Source of the DNA: an uncultured Alphaproteobacteria bacterium
Lineage (GTDB): Bacteria; Pseudomonadota; Alphaproteobacteria; MPNO01; UBA2964
NCBI GenBank assembly: GCA_943787225.1
Contig: CALSLP010000004.1
Coordinates: 186,001-250,000 of the forward strand
Direction: 5' to 3'
DNA length: 64,000 nucleotides
Positions 9,107-18,246 of the stretch are shown here, in pieces. The notes under the pieces are model-generated. The model ran no database searches and was not told the DNA's origin. It was given only the letters and a program-made list of their open reading frames with translations. The translations under genes were made by a program, and so were the position numbers. The first letter of the stretch is position 1. Each line of letters opens with the position of its first letter.

Positions 9107-9694
9107 ATGAGCACCATCAACCGCCGCGACCTTCTTCCCAACCTCCTGCCTAACCCGGATGATTTCCTGATTGTTTCGGGTCTCGCTGGAGCCTCCAAAG
9201 ACACCGCCGGTTTAACCGATGACGGTGCAAACCTGTTCACGATGGCCGGTGCCATGGGGTCCACCGTTTCCATGGGACTTGGCGTTGCCCTTGCCGCGCC
9301 GACGCAACACGTCTTGTCCGTCGCGGGCGATGGCGAATTAATGATGGGTATCGGCTCGCTCGCCACAGCCGCGTCGATGATGCCGAATAATTTTACGATC
9401 ATCTGTATCGATAACGGCATGCATGCCGAAACCGGCGGACAGCTGGGTCACACTTCTCGGCGGACAAATCTCGCGATCATGGCGGAAGGCGCTGGTATCC
9501 CCTCTGTGCTGGAAATCGATTCACCCAATCAATTTGCCGAAGCCGCTCAATTTATTACCGACGCACCGGGCCCGCGGTTTCTCTGGGCGCGTGTGACCGT
9601 TGATCCACCAACGGCCTATAAGCGTGATTTTGATCTCGCGGCACGGCGACAAATATTCCGTACCGCCTTTCAAGCCAAAAATCAGGCGGATTAG
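9107..9694 (+). CDS. ThDP-dependent decarboxylase, beta (PP-domain) subunit, sulfopyruvate decarboxylase-like
   Basis: 195-residue partner of the preceding gene, corresponding to ComE. It carries the ThDP/Mg motif GDGELMMGIGSLAT followed about 25 residues later by the DN pair in CIDNGMHAETGG. The start ATG at 9107 begins one nucleotide after the alpha-subunit stop; a longer open frame upstream overlaps the alpha gene and is not real. The last 4 bp overlap the stop of the convergent SDR gene. Together alpha and beta make one complete active site. No CoA-acylating or aldehyde dehydrogenase gene lies immediately next to it to consume an aldehyde product. Confidence 0.9.
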   Translation: MSTINRRDLLPNLLPNPDDFLIVSGLAGASKDTAGLTDDGANLFTMAGAMGSTVSMGLGVALAAPTQHVLSVAGDGELMMGIGSLATAASMMPNNFTIICIDNGMHAETGGQLGHTSRRTNLAIMAEGAGIPSVLEIDSPNQFAEAAQFITDAPGPRFLWARVTVDPPTAYKRDFDLAARRQIFRTAFQAKNQAD

Positions 9695-10563
9695 CTACCC
9701 GGTTCGCGCCATGCTTTTTCGAGCGGCGTTTCCCGTTTTGGCGTCGTAAAGATCGCCCGTTCGCGACAGCCTTCTGCGGCGTCATCGACCGGTAAGCTTT
9801 CGTCCCAGTTTTCCGCAACAAAACGGCAGCCTGTCGTATCGTTTGAAGCTTCAGACCCGAGCCAAACTGACATTGGTCCAATGACCCTCGGATCTAGCCC
9901 TCTACCATCCATTGAACCGGTGGCGAATTTTGTATCCACCAGACCACCCGGGCTAAGTGCATTGAACGTAATACCGGAGCCATACATGGCTTCCGCCCAG
10001 GCAATCGTTGCAGCTTCAATGGCCGCTTTTGACGGACCGTAGGGCGTAATCGCCGAGCGATGCATAGAATCCGTACGCTTGGATATATTGATAACGCGTC
10101 CCCAGCCCGCCGCCTGCAGATGTTTGAAGGCCGCATGGGTCATCAGGTACGGACCAAGAATATTGGTGTCGATAACATCTTTGAATCCTGCGGGGTCAAC
10201 ATCGGATATCGACAACGAGCCATTGCCGGCATGGACATAGCGACCGGACTTACCGGCATTATTAATCAGAATATGCAGGGCACCGAATGCCTTAACCGTC
10301 TCTTCAACAACACGGATACAATCTTCAGTATTCGCGACATCTCCAAGCAAAGTAATGCATTTGCCACCCTCATTCTCAACGGCGGCAAGAACCTCGTTAA
10401 GTTCGTCCTGAATTTCTGAAGATTGTTCATCGGTTCCCGGCGCGGCGGTAATCGCGATTCCTGCAGCGCCTGCCTTGGCGTAGGCAATAGCCATTTCCCG
10501 TCCCATCCCGCGTGAACCACCGGTAATTAATGCATATTTTCCCTCAAGAACGCCGCCTGCCAT
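9691..10563 (-). CDS. SDR family oxidoreductase
   Basis: Classical short-chain dehydrogenase, about 290 residues: nucleotide motif TGGSRGMG near the N-terminus, NNAG at about 105, catalytic Ser around ISKRTDS and the YGPSK pair that gives Tyr and Lys. The ATG at 10563 is preceded by AAGGA at good spacing; an ATG five codons upstream (10578) is the alternative. There is an insertion between beta-strand 2 and helix 3, rich in Glu, compared with plain FabG-like proteins. The C-terminal tail (RERAIFTTPKRETPLEKAW) is longer than usual. The cofactor is NAD(P)H; the substrate is unknown. It is divergent from the nitroreductase at 10723. Confidence 0.9.
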   Translation of the reverse strand: MAGGVLEGKYALITGGSRGMGREMAIAYAKAGAAGIAITAAPGTDEQSSEIQDELNEVLAAVENEGGKCITLLGDVANTEDCIRVVEETVKAFGALHILINNAGKSGRYVHAGNGSLSISDVDPAGFKDVIDTNILGPYLMTHAAFKHLQAAGWGRVINISKRTDSMHRSAITPYGPSKAAIEAATIAWAEAMYGSGITFNALSPGGLVDTKFATGSMDGRGLDPRVIGPMSVWLGSEASNDTTGCRFVAENWDESLPVDDAAEGCRERAIFTTPKRETPLEKAWREPGS

Positions 10564-10722
10564 TGCTTTTTCCTTCATTAGAATTCCACAGATTTATGCA
10601 ATGTTCTCGCACTCTGCAGTCGCGGGGGTCAAGCGCGATAACATCGTTCCTCCGTGACAAAACCCCCAATAATGCTATATCCTTTGGGCAAATTATCCCT
10701 TTGCCAGAAAAGTAAGTAAAAC

Positions 10723-11301
10723 ATGTCCGAACTATCCGAATTTCTACTCAAGCGCCGCTCTGTTGTCGTTCGCAACATGGCAGAGCCCGGCCCGTCCTCT
10801 GATGACCTTGAGAATATCATGCGCGCCGGTATGCGTGTCCCAGACCATGGCCGTCTTACGCCATGGCGCTTTATCGTTATCCGCGGCGAAGCCCGCGAAA
10901 AAATGGGCAAAATTCTTGGTGAAGCCTTCCGTAAGGCAAACCCGGACTGCATTGATGAGCAAGTCGAGATTGAAGAAGAGCGTTTTACCCGAGCCCCGAC
11001 TGTGATCGCTGTCGTATCACGCACCAACCCGGAGCATAAAATCCCCGAATGGGAACAAGTTTTATCGTCCGGCGCGGCTTGCCAGAACATGCTGACATCA
11101 GCCCAGGGTATGGGGTTTGCCGCTCAATGGATTACTGAATGGTACGCCTATAACGATGACGTCAAAGCGGCTCTTGGGCTGGAACCAACAGACAAAGTTG
11201 CCGGCTATATTTACTTTGGGTCAATGACCGAAGCACCCACAGACCGCCAACGTCCTGAATATCAAGACATCGTGTCCGAATGGACCGGACCAACAGCCTG
11301 A
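10723..11301 (+). CDS. nitroreductase family protein (YdjA-like)
   Basis: 192-residue FMN-dependent nitroreductase of the short YdjA type. The N-terminal RRSVVVRNM resembles the RRS/TR FMN phosphate contact, and RVPDHGRLTPWRFIVI and SSGAACQNMLTSAQGMGF are the family's conserved blocks. These enzymes are homodimers that reduce nitroaromatics, quinones or enones with NAD(P)H; the physiological substrate is usually unknown. It is followed after 22 bp by a VOC-superfamily protein on the same strand. Confidence 0.92.
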   Translation: MSELSEFLLKRRSVVVRNMAEPGPSSDDLENIMRAGMRVPDHGRLTPWRFIVIRGEAREKMGKILGEAFRKANPDCIDEQVEIEEERFTRAPTVIAVVSRTNPEHKIPEWEQVLSSGAACQNMLTSAQGMGFAAQWITEWYAYNDDVKAALGLEPTDKVAGYIYFGSMTEAPTDRQRPEYQDIVSEWTGPTA

Positions 11302-11323
11302 CACTCACCTGTAGGAGGGAATG

Positions 11324-11914
11324 ATGGACAACAACTCAATGGAAAACTCGGTAGACCAGGAGTTTCGCGAAAAGGTCTCGCAGGCAGCCCAGGAAAACCA
11401 CCCGACAGACTATGTCGGCGAGTCACCGATCAAAGTGAACAAGCTTGGCCATATGGTCTATGAAGTAACCGATGTTGAGCGCACAGCAAAGTTCTGGCGT
11501 GAAGTCATGGGCTTTGAAGAGACAGACCGCAACGCGATCGGCATGGTTTTCTTCCGCTGCGGCGCTGACCATCATGCAATCGGCCTAAAACCCAGCAAAG
11601 CCAAATCTCGGCCTAAAAACGGGGAAGGTCTCAGAGTTGAGCATCTCGCGCTGGAGGTCGACAATGCCGACGTCCTTTTCAAAACTCGCGATTACCTAAA
11701 ACAAAATGGTATTCCCGTGGTCTTTGAAGGCCGCAAAGGGGCTGGCGGCAATATGGGCCTGCATTTCTGCGACCCCGACGGGTTCGAGTTCGAACTTTAT
11801 TGCGGCATGGACCAGATCGATGATGAGGGGCATCTTCGTCCCGAGGAACAGTTTCATCGTGTTAACTCACTGGAAGACGCGCTGGCCAATCCGCTGCCCG
11901 CTAAAAAGTGGTAA
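11324..11914 (+). CDS. VOC family protein (glyoxalase / extradiol dioxygenase fold)
   Basis: About 196 residues. An N-terminal helical extension of about 40 residues precedes a single vicinal-oxygen-chelate domain. Metal ligands expected for the fold are visible: His in KLGHMVYEV, His in RVEHLALEV and Glu in GFEFELYC. The half-site organisation looks like the second domain of extradiol dioxygenases such as 2,3-dihydroxybiphenyl or catechol dioxygenases. AGGAGG ends 5 nt before the ATG at 11324; the ATG at 11321 is too close to it. It is convergent with an alpha/beta hydrolase 4 bp away. A ring-cleavage or isomerase role fits the surrounding aromatic-type genes but is inference. Confidence 0.88.
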   Translation: MDNNSMENSVDQEFREKVSQAAQENHPTDYVGESPIKVNKLGHMVYEVTDVERTAKFWREVMGFEETDRNAIGMVFFRCGADHHAIGLKPSKAKSRPKNGEGLRVEHLALEVDNADVLFKTRDYLKQNGIPVVFEGRKGAGGNMGLHFCDPDGFEFELYCGMDQIDDEGHLRPEEQFHRVNSLEDALANPLPAKKW

Positions 11915-11918
11915 GCTT

Positions 11919-12758
11919 TTAACCTGCTAAATCACGATGCCGTTTTAGAAAAGATAGAGCGGCATCGTTAAAGGCGTCCGGTTTCTCGATATAGGGCATA
12001 TGCCCTGCACCTTCGATCATAGCGAGCTCTGCCCCCGCTATGTGTTCCATCATATAGGCCGCCACCGTTGGTGGCGTTAGCGGGTCCTGATCGCCAAACA
12101 ACAGTAGCGTCGGTACGTCGATATTCTTTAAGTTGTCGACACGCGTAAAAGCCGCTGAGGCGCGTACCGTTTTTATATAACTTTCGACATGCAGGAGCGA
12201 TGCTGCTTCGATGGCGCGTTGCCGGGCGTCTGCTGTGTGATCCGGTGCCATAAGCCTACCGCCACGCTGTTGAGCAAGCTCAACCGGGTCTGCCCCATCG
12301 AGAAAAGGTCTTATGCGGCTTTCCACGAATTCCTCAATGGTCTGCGACCGACTGGCCCGTTCGTCATTTTCATCGTCGCCAGCGAAGGTATCGCAGAGGA
12401 CAAGGGTCGCAACCCGCCCCGGATACAGCGCCATAAAGTCCTGTGCGATACGCCCGCCCATAGAGGTTCCACAAATATGAGCCTTCTTTGCACCGAAATG
12501 ATCGAGGACGCGTTCAAGGTCACGACTGAAATCACTGAAGTCGAGATCTCCGTCATAGTCATCCGAACCGCCATAGCCCCGCGCATCCCAGGCCACCGCC
12601 GTAAAATGCCTCGAAAATTCAGGCAGCTGCATATGCCAGTTCAGCTTATTACCGCCGATCCCATGTAAGAAAACCAGCAAGGGCCCCTCGCCCGCAACAT
12701 CAACGCAAATGCGTGGCGAGCCCTCTACGTAAACTGTCTCCCAAGCCGTTTCAGCCAT
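11919..12758 (-). CDS. alpha/beta fold hydrolase
   Basis: 279-residue hydrolase resembling 3-oxoadipate enol-lactonase and related esterases. The oxyanion segment is FLHGIGGN, the nucleophile is Ser in GTSMGG (about residue 98), the acid Asp is in FGDQDPLTPP and the His is in GAGHMPYIEKP; the triad is complete. No signal peptide, so cytoplasmic. It lies 9 bp downstream of a quinone-oxidoreductase gene on the same strand, probably co-transcribed. Confidence 0.92.
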   Translation of the reverse strand: MAETAWETVYVEGSPRICVDVAGEGPLLVFLHGIGGNKLNWHMQLPEFSRHFTAVAWDARGYGGSDDYDGDLDFSDFSRDLERVLDHFGAKKAHICGTSMGGRIAQDFMALYPGRVATLVLCDTFAGDDENDERASRSQTIEEFVESRIRPFLDGADPVELAQQRGGRLMAPDHTADARQRAIEAASLLHVESYIKTVRASAAFTRVDNLKNIDVPTLLLFGDQDPLTPPTVAAYMMEHIAGAELAMIEGAGHMPYIEKPDAFNDAALSFLKRHRDLAG

Positions 12759-12767
12759 ATGGGTGTC

Positions 12768-13760
12768 CTATTTGCGAATTTCGAGAACCACCTTACCCTG
12801 GATTTTACGACCTCGGATCAAATCGAAGGCGCCGACAACATCCTCCATCGGAAAAGACGCCTGAACGGGCATGCCACATTTGCCGTCGACACAGAGTTGG
12901 AATATTTCGGCCTGAACGCGCTGCATCCAATCCACCTCGTTATCGCGATACTGCCCACGATCAACGCCGATTACGGCAATATTCTTAAGCAATACATAGT
13001 TGGTTTTCATTTCGGCGATCACACCGCTGGTAAACCCAACAACAATCAGCCGTCCGCGAAATTTGACAGACCTGAGCGCGCCGGCAAAGACCTCCCCACC
13101 GACCATCTCAATGACCACATCAACACCTTTACCATCGGTCAGAGCATAGACCTGATCACGAACGCTGTTTTTGAGATCATCCACCGATAAATCAATGACA
13201 TGGTCAGCGCCATTGTCACGCGCAACGGCTTCTTTGGAGGGTGTCGTCAGCCCGGCAATGACAGTGCAGCCATGTTGCTTCGCCAGCTGCATCGCTGCGA
13301 TACCGACACTGCCAGTCGCCGCAGTAACCAGTACTGTTTCGCCGGGTTGAATGGCCGCGCGGTCCATGAGCGCCAAATAGGACGTTTGAAAGGCAATCCC
13401 GATAGCCGCTGCTTCGTCAAAGGGAATGGAATCAGGAATGATATAACACTCATGTTCAGGGGCAATCGCCTGCTCAGCGAATGTCCCATACTCAACCTGG
13501 ACCATGACCCGGTCGCCGGGTTTTACACGGGTTACACCCTCACCGACGGCAGCGACAATACCGGCGCCTTCTTTTCCGGGAACAAACGGCAGATCAGGTC
13601 GAAACTGATATTTGCCTTCAATGGTCAGTAGATCGGGAAAATTGACAGCGGCGGCATGCATATCCACCAAAACCTCACCCGGCTCTGGCACCGGAGATGG
13701 ATAGTCCCCCAGAACCAAATCTTCAGGTTGCCCAATTTTTTCCAGCATTAACGCGCGCAT
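12768..13760 (-). CDS. NADPH:quinone oxidoreductase / enoyl reductase family protein (MDR superfamily)
   Basis: 330-residue medium-chain reductase of the zinc-free quinone-oxidoreductase type. GroES-like N-terminal part with AAVNFPDLL and PGKEGAGIV, and a Rossmann motif VTAATGSVGIAAMQLAK (about 145). The ATG at 13760 has AAGGAA at correct spacing; a further 11 codons upstream are open but unlike the family. It is divergent from alanine dehydrogenase with only 68 bp between starts, so both promoters must lie there. It is likely to reduce quinones or alpha,beta-unsaturated carbonyls with NADPH. Confidence 0.92.
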   Translation of the reverse strand: MRALMLEKIGQPEDLVLGDYPSPVPEPGEVLVDMHAAAVNFPDLLTIEGKYQFRPDLPFVPGKEGAGIVAAVGEGVTRVKPGDRVMVQVEYGTFAEQAIAPEHECYIIPDSIPFDEAAAIGIAFQTSYLALMDRAAIQPGETVLVTAATGSVGIAAMQLAKQHGCTVIAGLTTPSKEAVARDNGADHVIDLSVDDLKNSVRDQVYALTDGKGVDVVIEMVGGEVFAGALRSVKFRGRLIVVGFTSGVIAEMKTNYVLLKNIAVIGVDRGQYRDNEVDWMQRVQAEIFQLCVDGKCGMPVQASFPMEDVVGAFDLIRGRKIQGKVVLEIRK

Positions 13761-13828
13761 CACTAACTTCCTTGGTTTTCTTTTTTCTGACACACATTAC
13801 TATTGAGTCTCATCAACAGGAGCAAGAC

Positions 13829-14944
13829 ATGCGGATCGGCGTCCCCAAAGAAGTTAAAAACCATGAATATCGCGTTGGGATGACGCCACCCGGCGTGTTT
13901 GAGCTGACCCGGCGGGGGCATGACGTTGTCATTGAGACCAATGCCGGGCGCGCTATTGGTATCGATGATCCGGATTACATCGAGGTAGGCGCAACAATTG
14001 CCCCTGATGCCGCCAGCGTCTTTGCGGATGCTGACATGGTCGTCAAAGTTAAAGAACCGCAAGCGGCCGAGATCGCCATGCTGCGTGAAAGCCAAGTTCT
14101 CTTTACCTACCTCCATCTCGCCCCTGACGAAGCACAAACTCAGGGATTGCTGGATAGCGGTGCCATTGCCATCGCCTATGAAACAGTCACTGATGACCGT
14201 GGCGGGCTACCTCTACTGGCCCCGATGAGCGAAGTTGCCGGACGCATGTCAGTTCAGGCTGGCGCTTCCGGCCTTGAAATTGAACGCGGTGGCCGTGGCG
14301 TATTACTTGGCGGGGTGCCGGGTGTCCCACAGGGAAAAGTCGTTGTAATTGGTGGCGGTGTCGTCGGTACAAATGCCGCCTTTATCGCCAATGGCATGGG
14401 CGCAAGTGTTACCGTTATCGACATGTCGCAACGCCGGATGGCCGAACTCGACTTCCAGTTTAACAGCCTTATCACCACGCTGTATTCAACGGTACATAGT
14501 ATTGAACAAGCAGTGCTCGAAGCTGACCTCGTTATTGGTGCCGTTCTGGTACCAGGGGCGGCGGCCCCAAAACTTGTCACCCGCGATATGGTCAAAAAGA
14601 TGAAACGCGGTTCGGTGATCGTCGATGTCGCGATTGACCAAGGCGGCTGCATCGAAACCAGCAAACCAACCAGCCATTCCGATCCATATTATATCGATGA
14701 AGGTGTCGTGCATTACTGCGTCACCAATATGCCCGGTGCTGTCGCGCGGACATCAACCTTTGCGCTTAACAATGCGACTCTGCCCAATATTGTTGCCCTC
14801 GCTGAACAAGGTGCAAACAAGGCGATGCAGGCCGATGCGCATTTACGCGCAGGGCTTAATATCTATCAGGGTAAGGTAACCTATCAGGCGGTTGCCGAAG
14901 CTCAGGGACGCGATTTCACAGAGGCTGAAGCCGTTATCGGCTAA
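13829..14944 (+). CDS. ald: alanine dehydrogenase
   Basis: 371 residues, the standard length for Ald. The N-terminus [17 protein letters not shown] is diagnostic, followed by [10 protein letters not shown] and the nucleotide motif [20 protein letters not shown] (about 174), then [13 protein letters not shown] and the [14 protein letters not shown] block. It catalyses reversible NAD-dependent deamination of L-alanine to pyruvate and ammonia, forming a hexamer in the cytoplasm. The ATG at 13829 follows CAGGAG. A fusion protein (14964) follows 19 bp later on the same strand. Confidence 0.97.
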   Translation: MRIGVPKEVKNHEYRVGMTPPGVFELTRRGHDVVIETNAGRAIGIDDPDYIEVGATIAPDAASVFADADMVVKVKEPQAAEIAMLRESQVLFTYLHLAPDEAQTQGLLDSGAIAIAYETVTDDRGGLPLLAPMSEVAGRMSVQAGASGLEIERGGRGVLLGGVPGVPQGKVVVIGGGVVGTNAAFIANGMGASVTVIDMSQRRMAELDFQFNSLITTLYSTVHSIEQAVLEADLVIGAVLVPGAAAPKLVTRDMVKKMKRGSVIVDVAIDQGGCIETSKPTSHSDPYYIDEGVVHYCVTNMPGAVARTSTFALNNATLPNIVALAEQGANKAMQADAHLRAGLNIYQGKVTYQAVAEAQGRDFTEAEAVIG

Positions 14945-14963
14945 CAATAACGAGGATTACAAT

Positions 14964-16148
14964 ATGGCAGAAGAAACACGCGAACGGGTTCTGGCGCCCA
15001 AGGGAAGCTCTGTCAAAATCAATCTTAGCGGACAATCCGTTGACGCGTTTGCTGCTGTCCATCACAGCGGCGCTGGTCCCGGCCTGTTATTAATCTCCGA
15101 CCGTGATGTGCTGGATCCCGGTATTGAGGCCCGGGCCAATCTGTTTGGACAGGAGGGTTATTCAGTACTCGCTGTGTCCAACGGTTTGAGCCCCTCTGAT
15201 ATTGTTGAAGCAGCGCAAATCCTCCGCGACCTGCCCGCGACAGAAACAAAGATCGTCGCAGTAGCCCATGGCGACGGCGGCATGCTCGCGTTACAAGCAG
15301 CGACTGACGCCGGGTTCGAGGCAGTCGTCGCCTTCGACGTCATGCCGCTCGCTGGTGAAAATAATGTCCTCGAAAACGCTCCCTGCCCCTTTGTCCTGCA
15401 ATACGGCATCAAGGAATCCCCCGATGCCGAAGCGTTGGTGGCCACGTTACGAGACGGATTCACGCGGAAAGATGGCTCACGTATCTATGGCTGGGAAGAA
15501 GGCGCACCCGGCTTCTCCATCGAAGAACGTTCAAGTTTTAACAAGCTCGCCGATAGCCTGGCCCATTCTCGGACCTTGGAGGTGCTCCGCCGTGTCGTTG
15601 GTCCGTATTACGACTATGCCGCCCTCTTCGCCGAGCATGTCTATCACGAGTTCACCACCCGCGATGTCGACGCCACCATGGCAACGATGATCGACGAGCC
15701 CTACGTCAATCACACTCCGACCCTGACCGGCGGTGTCGGGCATGACATGCTCAAGCGGTTCTACAAATATCATTTCGTTGATCAAAATTCCGGCGGGCGT
15801 GACCGCACCCGGATATCCTTCACCCACGGCCCCGATCGTGTGGTTTTGGAAACCTACACCAAGTTCCTGCATGACTCGGTGATAGACCGCTATTTTCCGG
15901 GGATTGAGCCGACCGGAAAATCAGTCGAAATTGCGACTGTGATTATCGTGAAATTCCGGGGCGATAAGGTCTGTCACGAACATCTCTATTGGGATCAAGG
16001 CTCGGCGCTAAAACAGATCGGCGTCCTCGATGCCGGCAACCTGCCCATCGCCGGACCCGAAGCCGCCCGCAAGGTGCTGGACGAAACCCAGCCATCCAAC
16101 ATTTACATGCAGGATGCATGGGCCACCAGCGAAGGCAAGCCGATATAG
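14964..16148 (+). CDS. inactive-looking dienelactone hydrolase domain fused to SnoaL-like domain
   Basis: 394 residues in two parts. Residues about 1-205 follow the dienelactone hydrolase fold, but the nucleophile motif GYCFGG of the homolog at 4994 reads AHGDGG here, the acid position has YGIKESPD and the His segment GHAHNF has become EGAPGF; none of the triad survives. Residues about 215-390 are a SnoaL/NTF2-like domain with DVDATMATMIDEPYVNH, the hormone-sensing or cyclase-type barrel. The ATG at 14964 has CGAGGA upstream. The C-terminal domain probably carries the activity and the N-terminal one binds or scaffolds; this is inference. It is co-directional with ald. Confidence 0.85.
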   Translation: MAEETRERVLAPKGSSVKINLSGQSVDAFAAVHHSGAGPGLLLISDRDVLDPGIEARANLFGQEGYSVLAVSNGLSPSDIVEAAQILRDLPATETKIVAVAHGDGGMLALQAATDAGFEAVVAFDVMPLAGENNVLENAPCPFVLQYGIKESPDAEALVATLRDGFTRKDGSRIYGWEEGAPGFSIEERSSFNKLADSLAHSRTLEVLRRVVGPYYDYAALFAEHVYHEFTTRDVDATMATMIDEPYVNHTPTLTGGVGHDMLKRFYKYHFVDQNSGGRDRTRISFTHGPDRVVLETYTKFLHDSVIDRYFPGIEPTGKSVEIATVIIVKFRGDKVCHEHLYWDQGSALKQIGVLDAGNLPIAGPEAARKVLDETQPSNIYMQDAWATSEGKPI

Positions 16149-16309
16149 AGACCATTTTCCGCTATCCGTGAGTCTTGATGAATGTACTCATCCACATTCC
16201 TGCTTTGAGAACCAAAGGCACTCGTTAGTGTTTTAACCCTCGGTTAAGCCCGACTTGCTATTTACTCGGCTATCTTTTTGCCGAAACAAAAGCATTTACG
16301 GAGCCTCCG
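16149..16309 (+). promoter_or_regulatory. leader of the chemoreceptor gene
   Basis: 161 bp without a gene, AT-richer than its surroundings, in front of the methyl-accepting chemotaxis gene. It should hold the promoter of that gene. I see a ribosome site (GGAG) just before 16310 but no match to the sigma-28 flagellar consensus that I would defend. Confidence 0.35.
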
Positions 16310-18088
16310 ATGAAATTCTTCAACAACATGAAAATTGGTTCCCGACTACAGGTCATTGTCGGGTTATCAGTCATAGCCCTGGTAACCGTTCAAATTTTCG
16401 CGTTGGCGGAACTTCGTTTCAATCTCCTGGAAGACCGAAAACAAAAAACCCGAGAGCATGTTGAAACTGCCTACAGCCTGATCACGCATTTTGCCAATCG
16501 CGCGCAAAAAGGCGAATTAACTAAGGAAACAGCTCAAAAAGCGGCACTCGCGGCCGTCGAAGAGTTGCGCTATTCGGGCAAAGAGTATTTTTGGATAAAC
16601 GACATGGCACCTAAAATGCTCATGCATCCATACGCCAAGAAACTGAATGGCACAGACCTCTCGGGCTTTGAAGATAAATCAGGCAAAAAACTATTTGTAG
16701 CCTTCGTAAATAAGGTGAAAGAATCGAAATCGGAATTTGTTGATTATCTGTTGCCGAAACCTGGTGCAGAAAATCCTGTTGCTAAGATTTCCTACGTCCA
16801 GGGTTACGCGCCGTGGGGATGGATTGTTGGATCCGGAATCTACATCGACGATGTAAATGCCATCTTCAAGGAGCATTTAATCAAAAATGGAGTTGTGACC
16901 TTAGCGTTGCTGGCTTTGATTTTCGCACTAACTTTTGTCATTCACCGTAGCATCGTCAGAAGGCTCTCTTCGACAACGGGAAACATGGATCAGCTCGCGG
17001 CTGGGGACTGCAACTTTGAAATATCACATGCTGAAGACAAAGACGAAATTGGGTCATTAGCACGCTCACTAAGCGTATTCCGAGACAATGCCATCAAAAT
17101 GGAAAAATTGGCGCTTGAGCAAAAAATTAGCGGTGAAAAAGCGCGAAAAGAAGAAATGGAACGAGAAGAATTAGAAAGAGCGCGACAAGAAGAAGCTGAG
17201 GCTGAAAAACGAAAAACATACGAAAAAGCAGAAGCCGAACGCAAACAAGCCATGCTGGAAATGGCTGATGCTTTTGAGCAAAGCGTTAAAGAAGTTGTTC
17301 AAGTCGTAAGCTCGGCGGCCAGCAGAATGCAAACAAATGCACAGTCAATGTCATCGACAGCCGATCAAACGAATACACAGGCGACCCATGTAGCAGCTGC
17401 ATCTGAGGAAGCAACTGGAAACGTTCAGACAGTAGCGTCAGCAGCAGAAGAACTTTCTGCCTCGATCCAGGAAATAGGCCGGCAAGTTACGCAAAGTAAT
17501 GAAATTGCCCAGGCCGCTGTGGAAGAAGCCAAACAAACCAATGAAAAAGTCGAAGGCCTGGCAGATGCTGCTCAAAAAATCGGCGACGTCGTCAATCTGA
17601 TTAACGACATCGCGTCTCAGACAAACCTCCTTGCGCTCAATGCCACCATTGAGGCGGCGCGTGCGGGTGATGCCGGCAAAGGGTTTGCTGTTGTCGCGTC
17701 AGAAGTTAAATCGCTTGCCACACAGACCGGGAAAGCCACTGAAGAGATTGGTGCGCAAATTTCTTCAATTCAGGAGGCCACCGGCGAAGCTGTGCAAGCA
17801 ATTCAGGGCATTGGGACGACAATCGGAGAACTCGGCAATATTGCAACATCTGTAGCAGCTGCAGTTAACGAACAAGGCTCTGCCACGCGTGAAATTGCAA
17901 CGAGCGTACAACAAGCGGCAGCAGGTACGCAGGAAGTTTCTACCGGTATTGCCGAAGTAACATCCGCCGCGAGCGAAACCCAAAGTTTCTCTGGCCAAAT
18001 CCTTGAGGCATCGATGGAACTATCATCGCAGAGTGATCTGCTGAGCGATAAGGTGAACAAGTTCCTTTCCGAACTTAGAGCTGCATAA
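16310..18088 (+). CDS. methyl-accepting chemotaxis protein with periplasmic Cache domain
   Basis: 592 residues. TM1 spans about 13-34; a single Cache domain spans about 36-188 with the sCache_2 block [15 protein letters not shown] and [15 protein letters not shown]2 lies at about 193-213, a HAMP domain at about 214-268, and a charged coiled coil (many Glu, Lys, Arg) at about 265-320. The signalling domain ends with the hairpin tip [20 protein letters not shown] at about 440. The C-terminus FLSELRAA lacks a CheR-binding pentapeptide. It senses a small ligand, often a carboxylate such as pyruvate, propionate or acetate for this Cache type, and signals to CheA. No other chemotaxis gene is in the window, so it is an orphan receptor. 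Confidence 0.96.
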   Translation: MKFFNNMKIGSRLQVIVGLSVIALVTVQIFALAELRFNLLEDRKQKTREHVETAYSLITHFANRAQKGELTKETAQKAALAAVEELRYSGKEYFWINDMAPKMLMHPYAKKLNGTDLSGFEDKSGKKLFVAFVNKVKESKSEFVDYLLPKPGAENPVAKISYVQGYAPWGWIVGSGIYIDDVNAIFKEHLIKNGVVTLALLALIFALTFVIHRSIVRRLSSTTGNMDQLAAGDCNFEISHAEDKDEIGSLARSLSVFRDNAIKMEKLALEQKISGEKARKEEMEREELERARQEEAEAEKRKTYEKAEAERKQAMLEMADAFEQSVKEVVQVVSSAASRMQTNAQSMSSTADQTNTQATHVAAASEEATGNVQTVASAAEELSASIQEIGRQVTQSNEIAQAAVEEAKQTNEKVEGLADAAQKIGDVVNLINDIASQTNLLALNATIEAARAGDAGKGFAVVASEVKSLATQTGKATEEIGAQISSIQEATGEAVQAIQGIGTTIGELGNIATSVAAAVNEQGSATREIATSVQQAAAGTQEVSTGIAEVTSAASETQSFSGQILEASMELSSQSDLLSDKVNKFLSELRAA

Positions 18089-18095
18089 CGCCGAG

Positions 18096-18127
18096 AAGAG
18101 GCGGCAGCGACGTCGTTGCCACCTCTT
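18096..18127 (+). terminator. hairpin after chemoreceptor gene
   Basis: Interrupted inverted repeat AAGAGG / CCTCTT with inner GGCA / TGCC, starting 7 bp after the stop at 18088. No T-run follows it on the plus strand, so it is a weak candidate terminator. Confidence 0.45.
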
Positions 18128-18150
18128 GCTCCGTATTGTCTTGATTCAGA

Positions 18151-18246
18151 CTATTTAACGCACTCCACCCGGCCAGGCGTCGATTTAGGACCTTCCCACC
18201 AGATGTTGCAGTTCATGCCGACTTTGACAGCCTTGGATTTGACTTT
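18151..18246 (-). pseudogene. in-frame continuation of the TctC-like gene beyond its TAA stop
   Basis: Directly after the TAA at 18247-18249 the same frame stays open for 31 codons to a TAG at 18151. It reads as convincing protein: KVKSKAVKVGMNCNIWW, then a Gly/Pro/Ser/Thr segment, then VECVK. The Lys/Val-rich beginning continues the pattern RYTKVKVAG just before the stop, and the two Cys frame a short beta-hairpin-like unit. One base (AAA to TAA) would join the pieces. It looks like the lost end of a C-terminal accessory domain. Confidence 0.6.
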
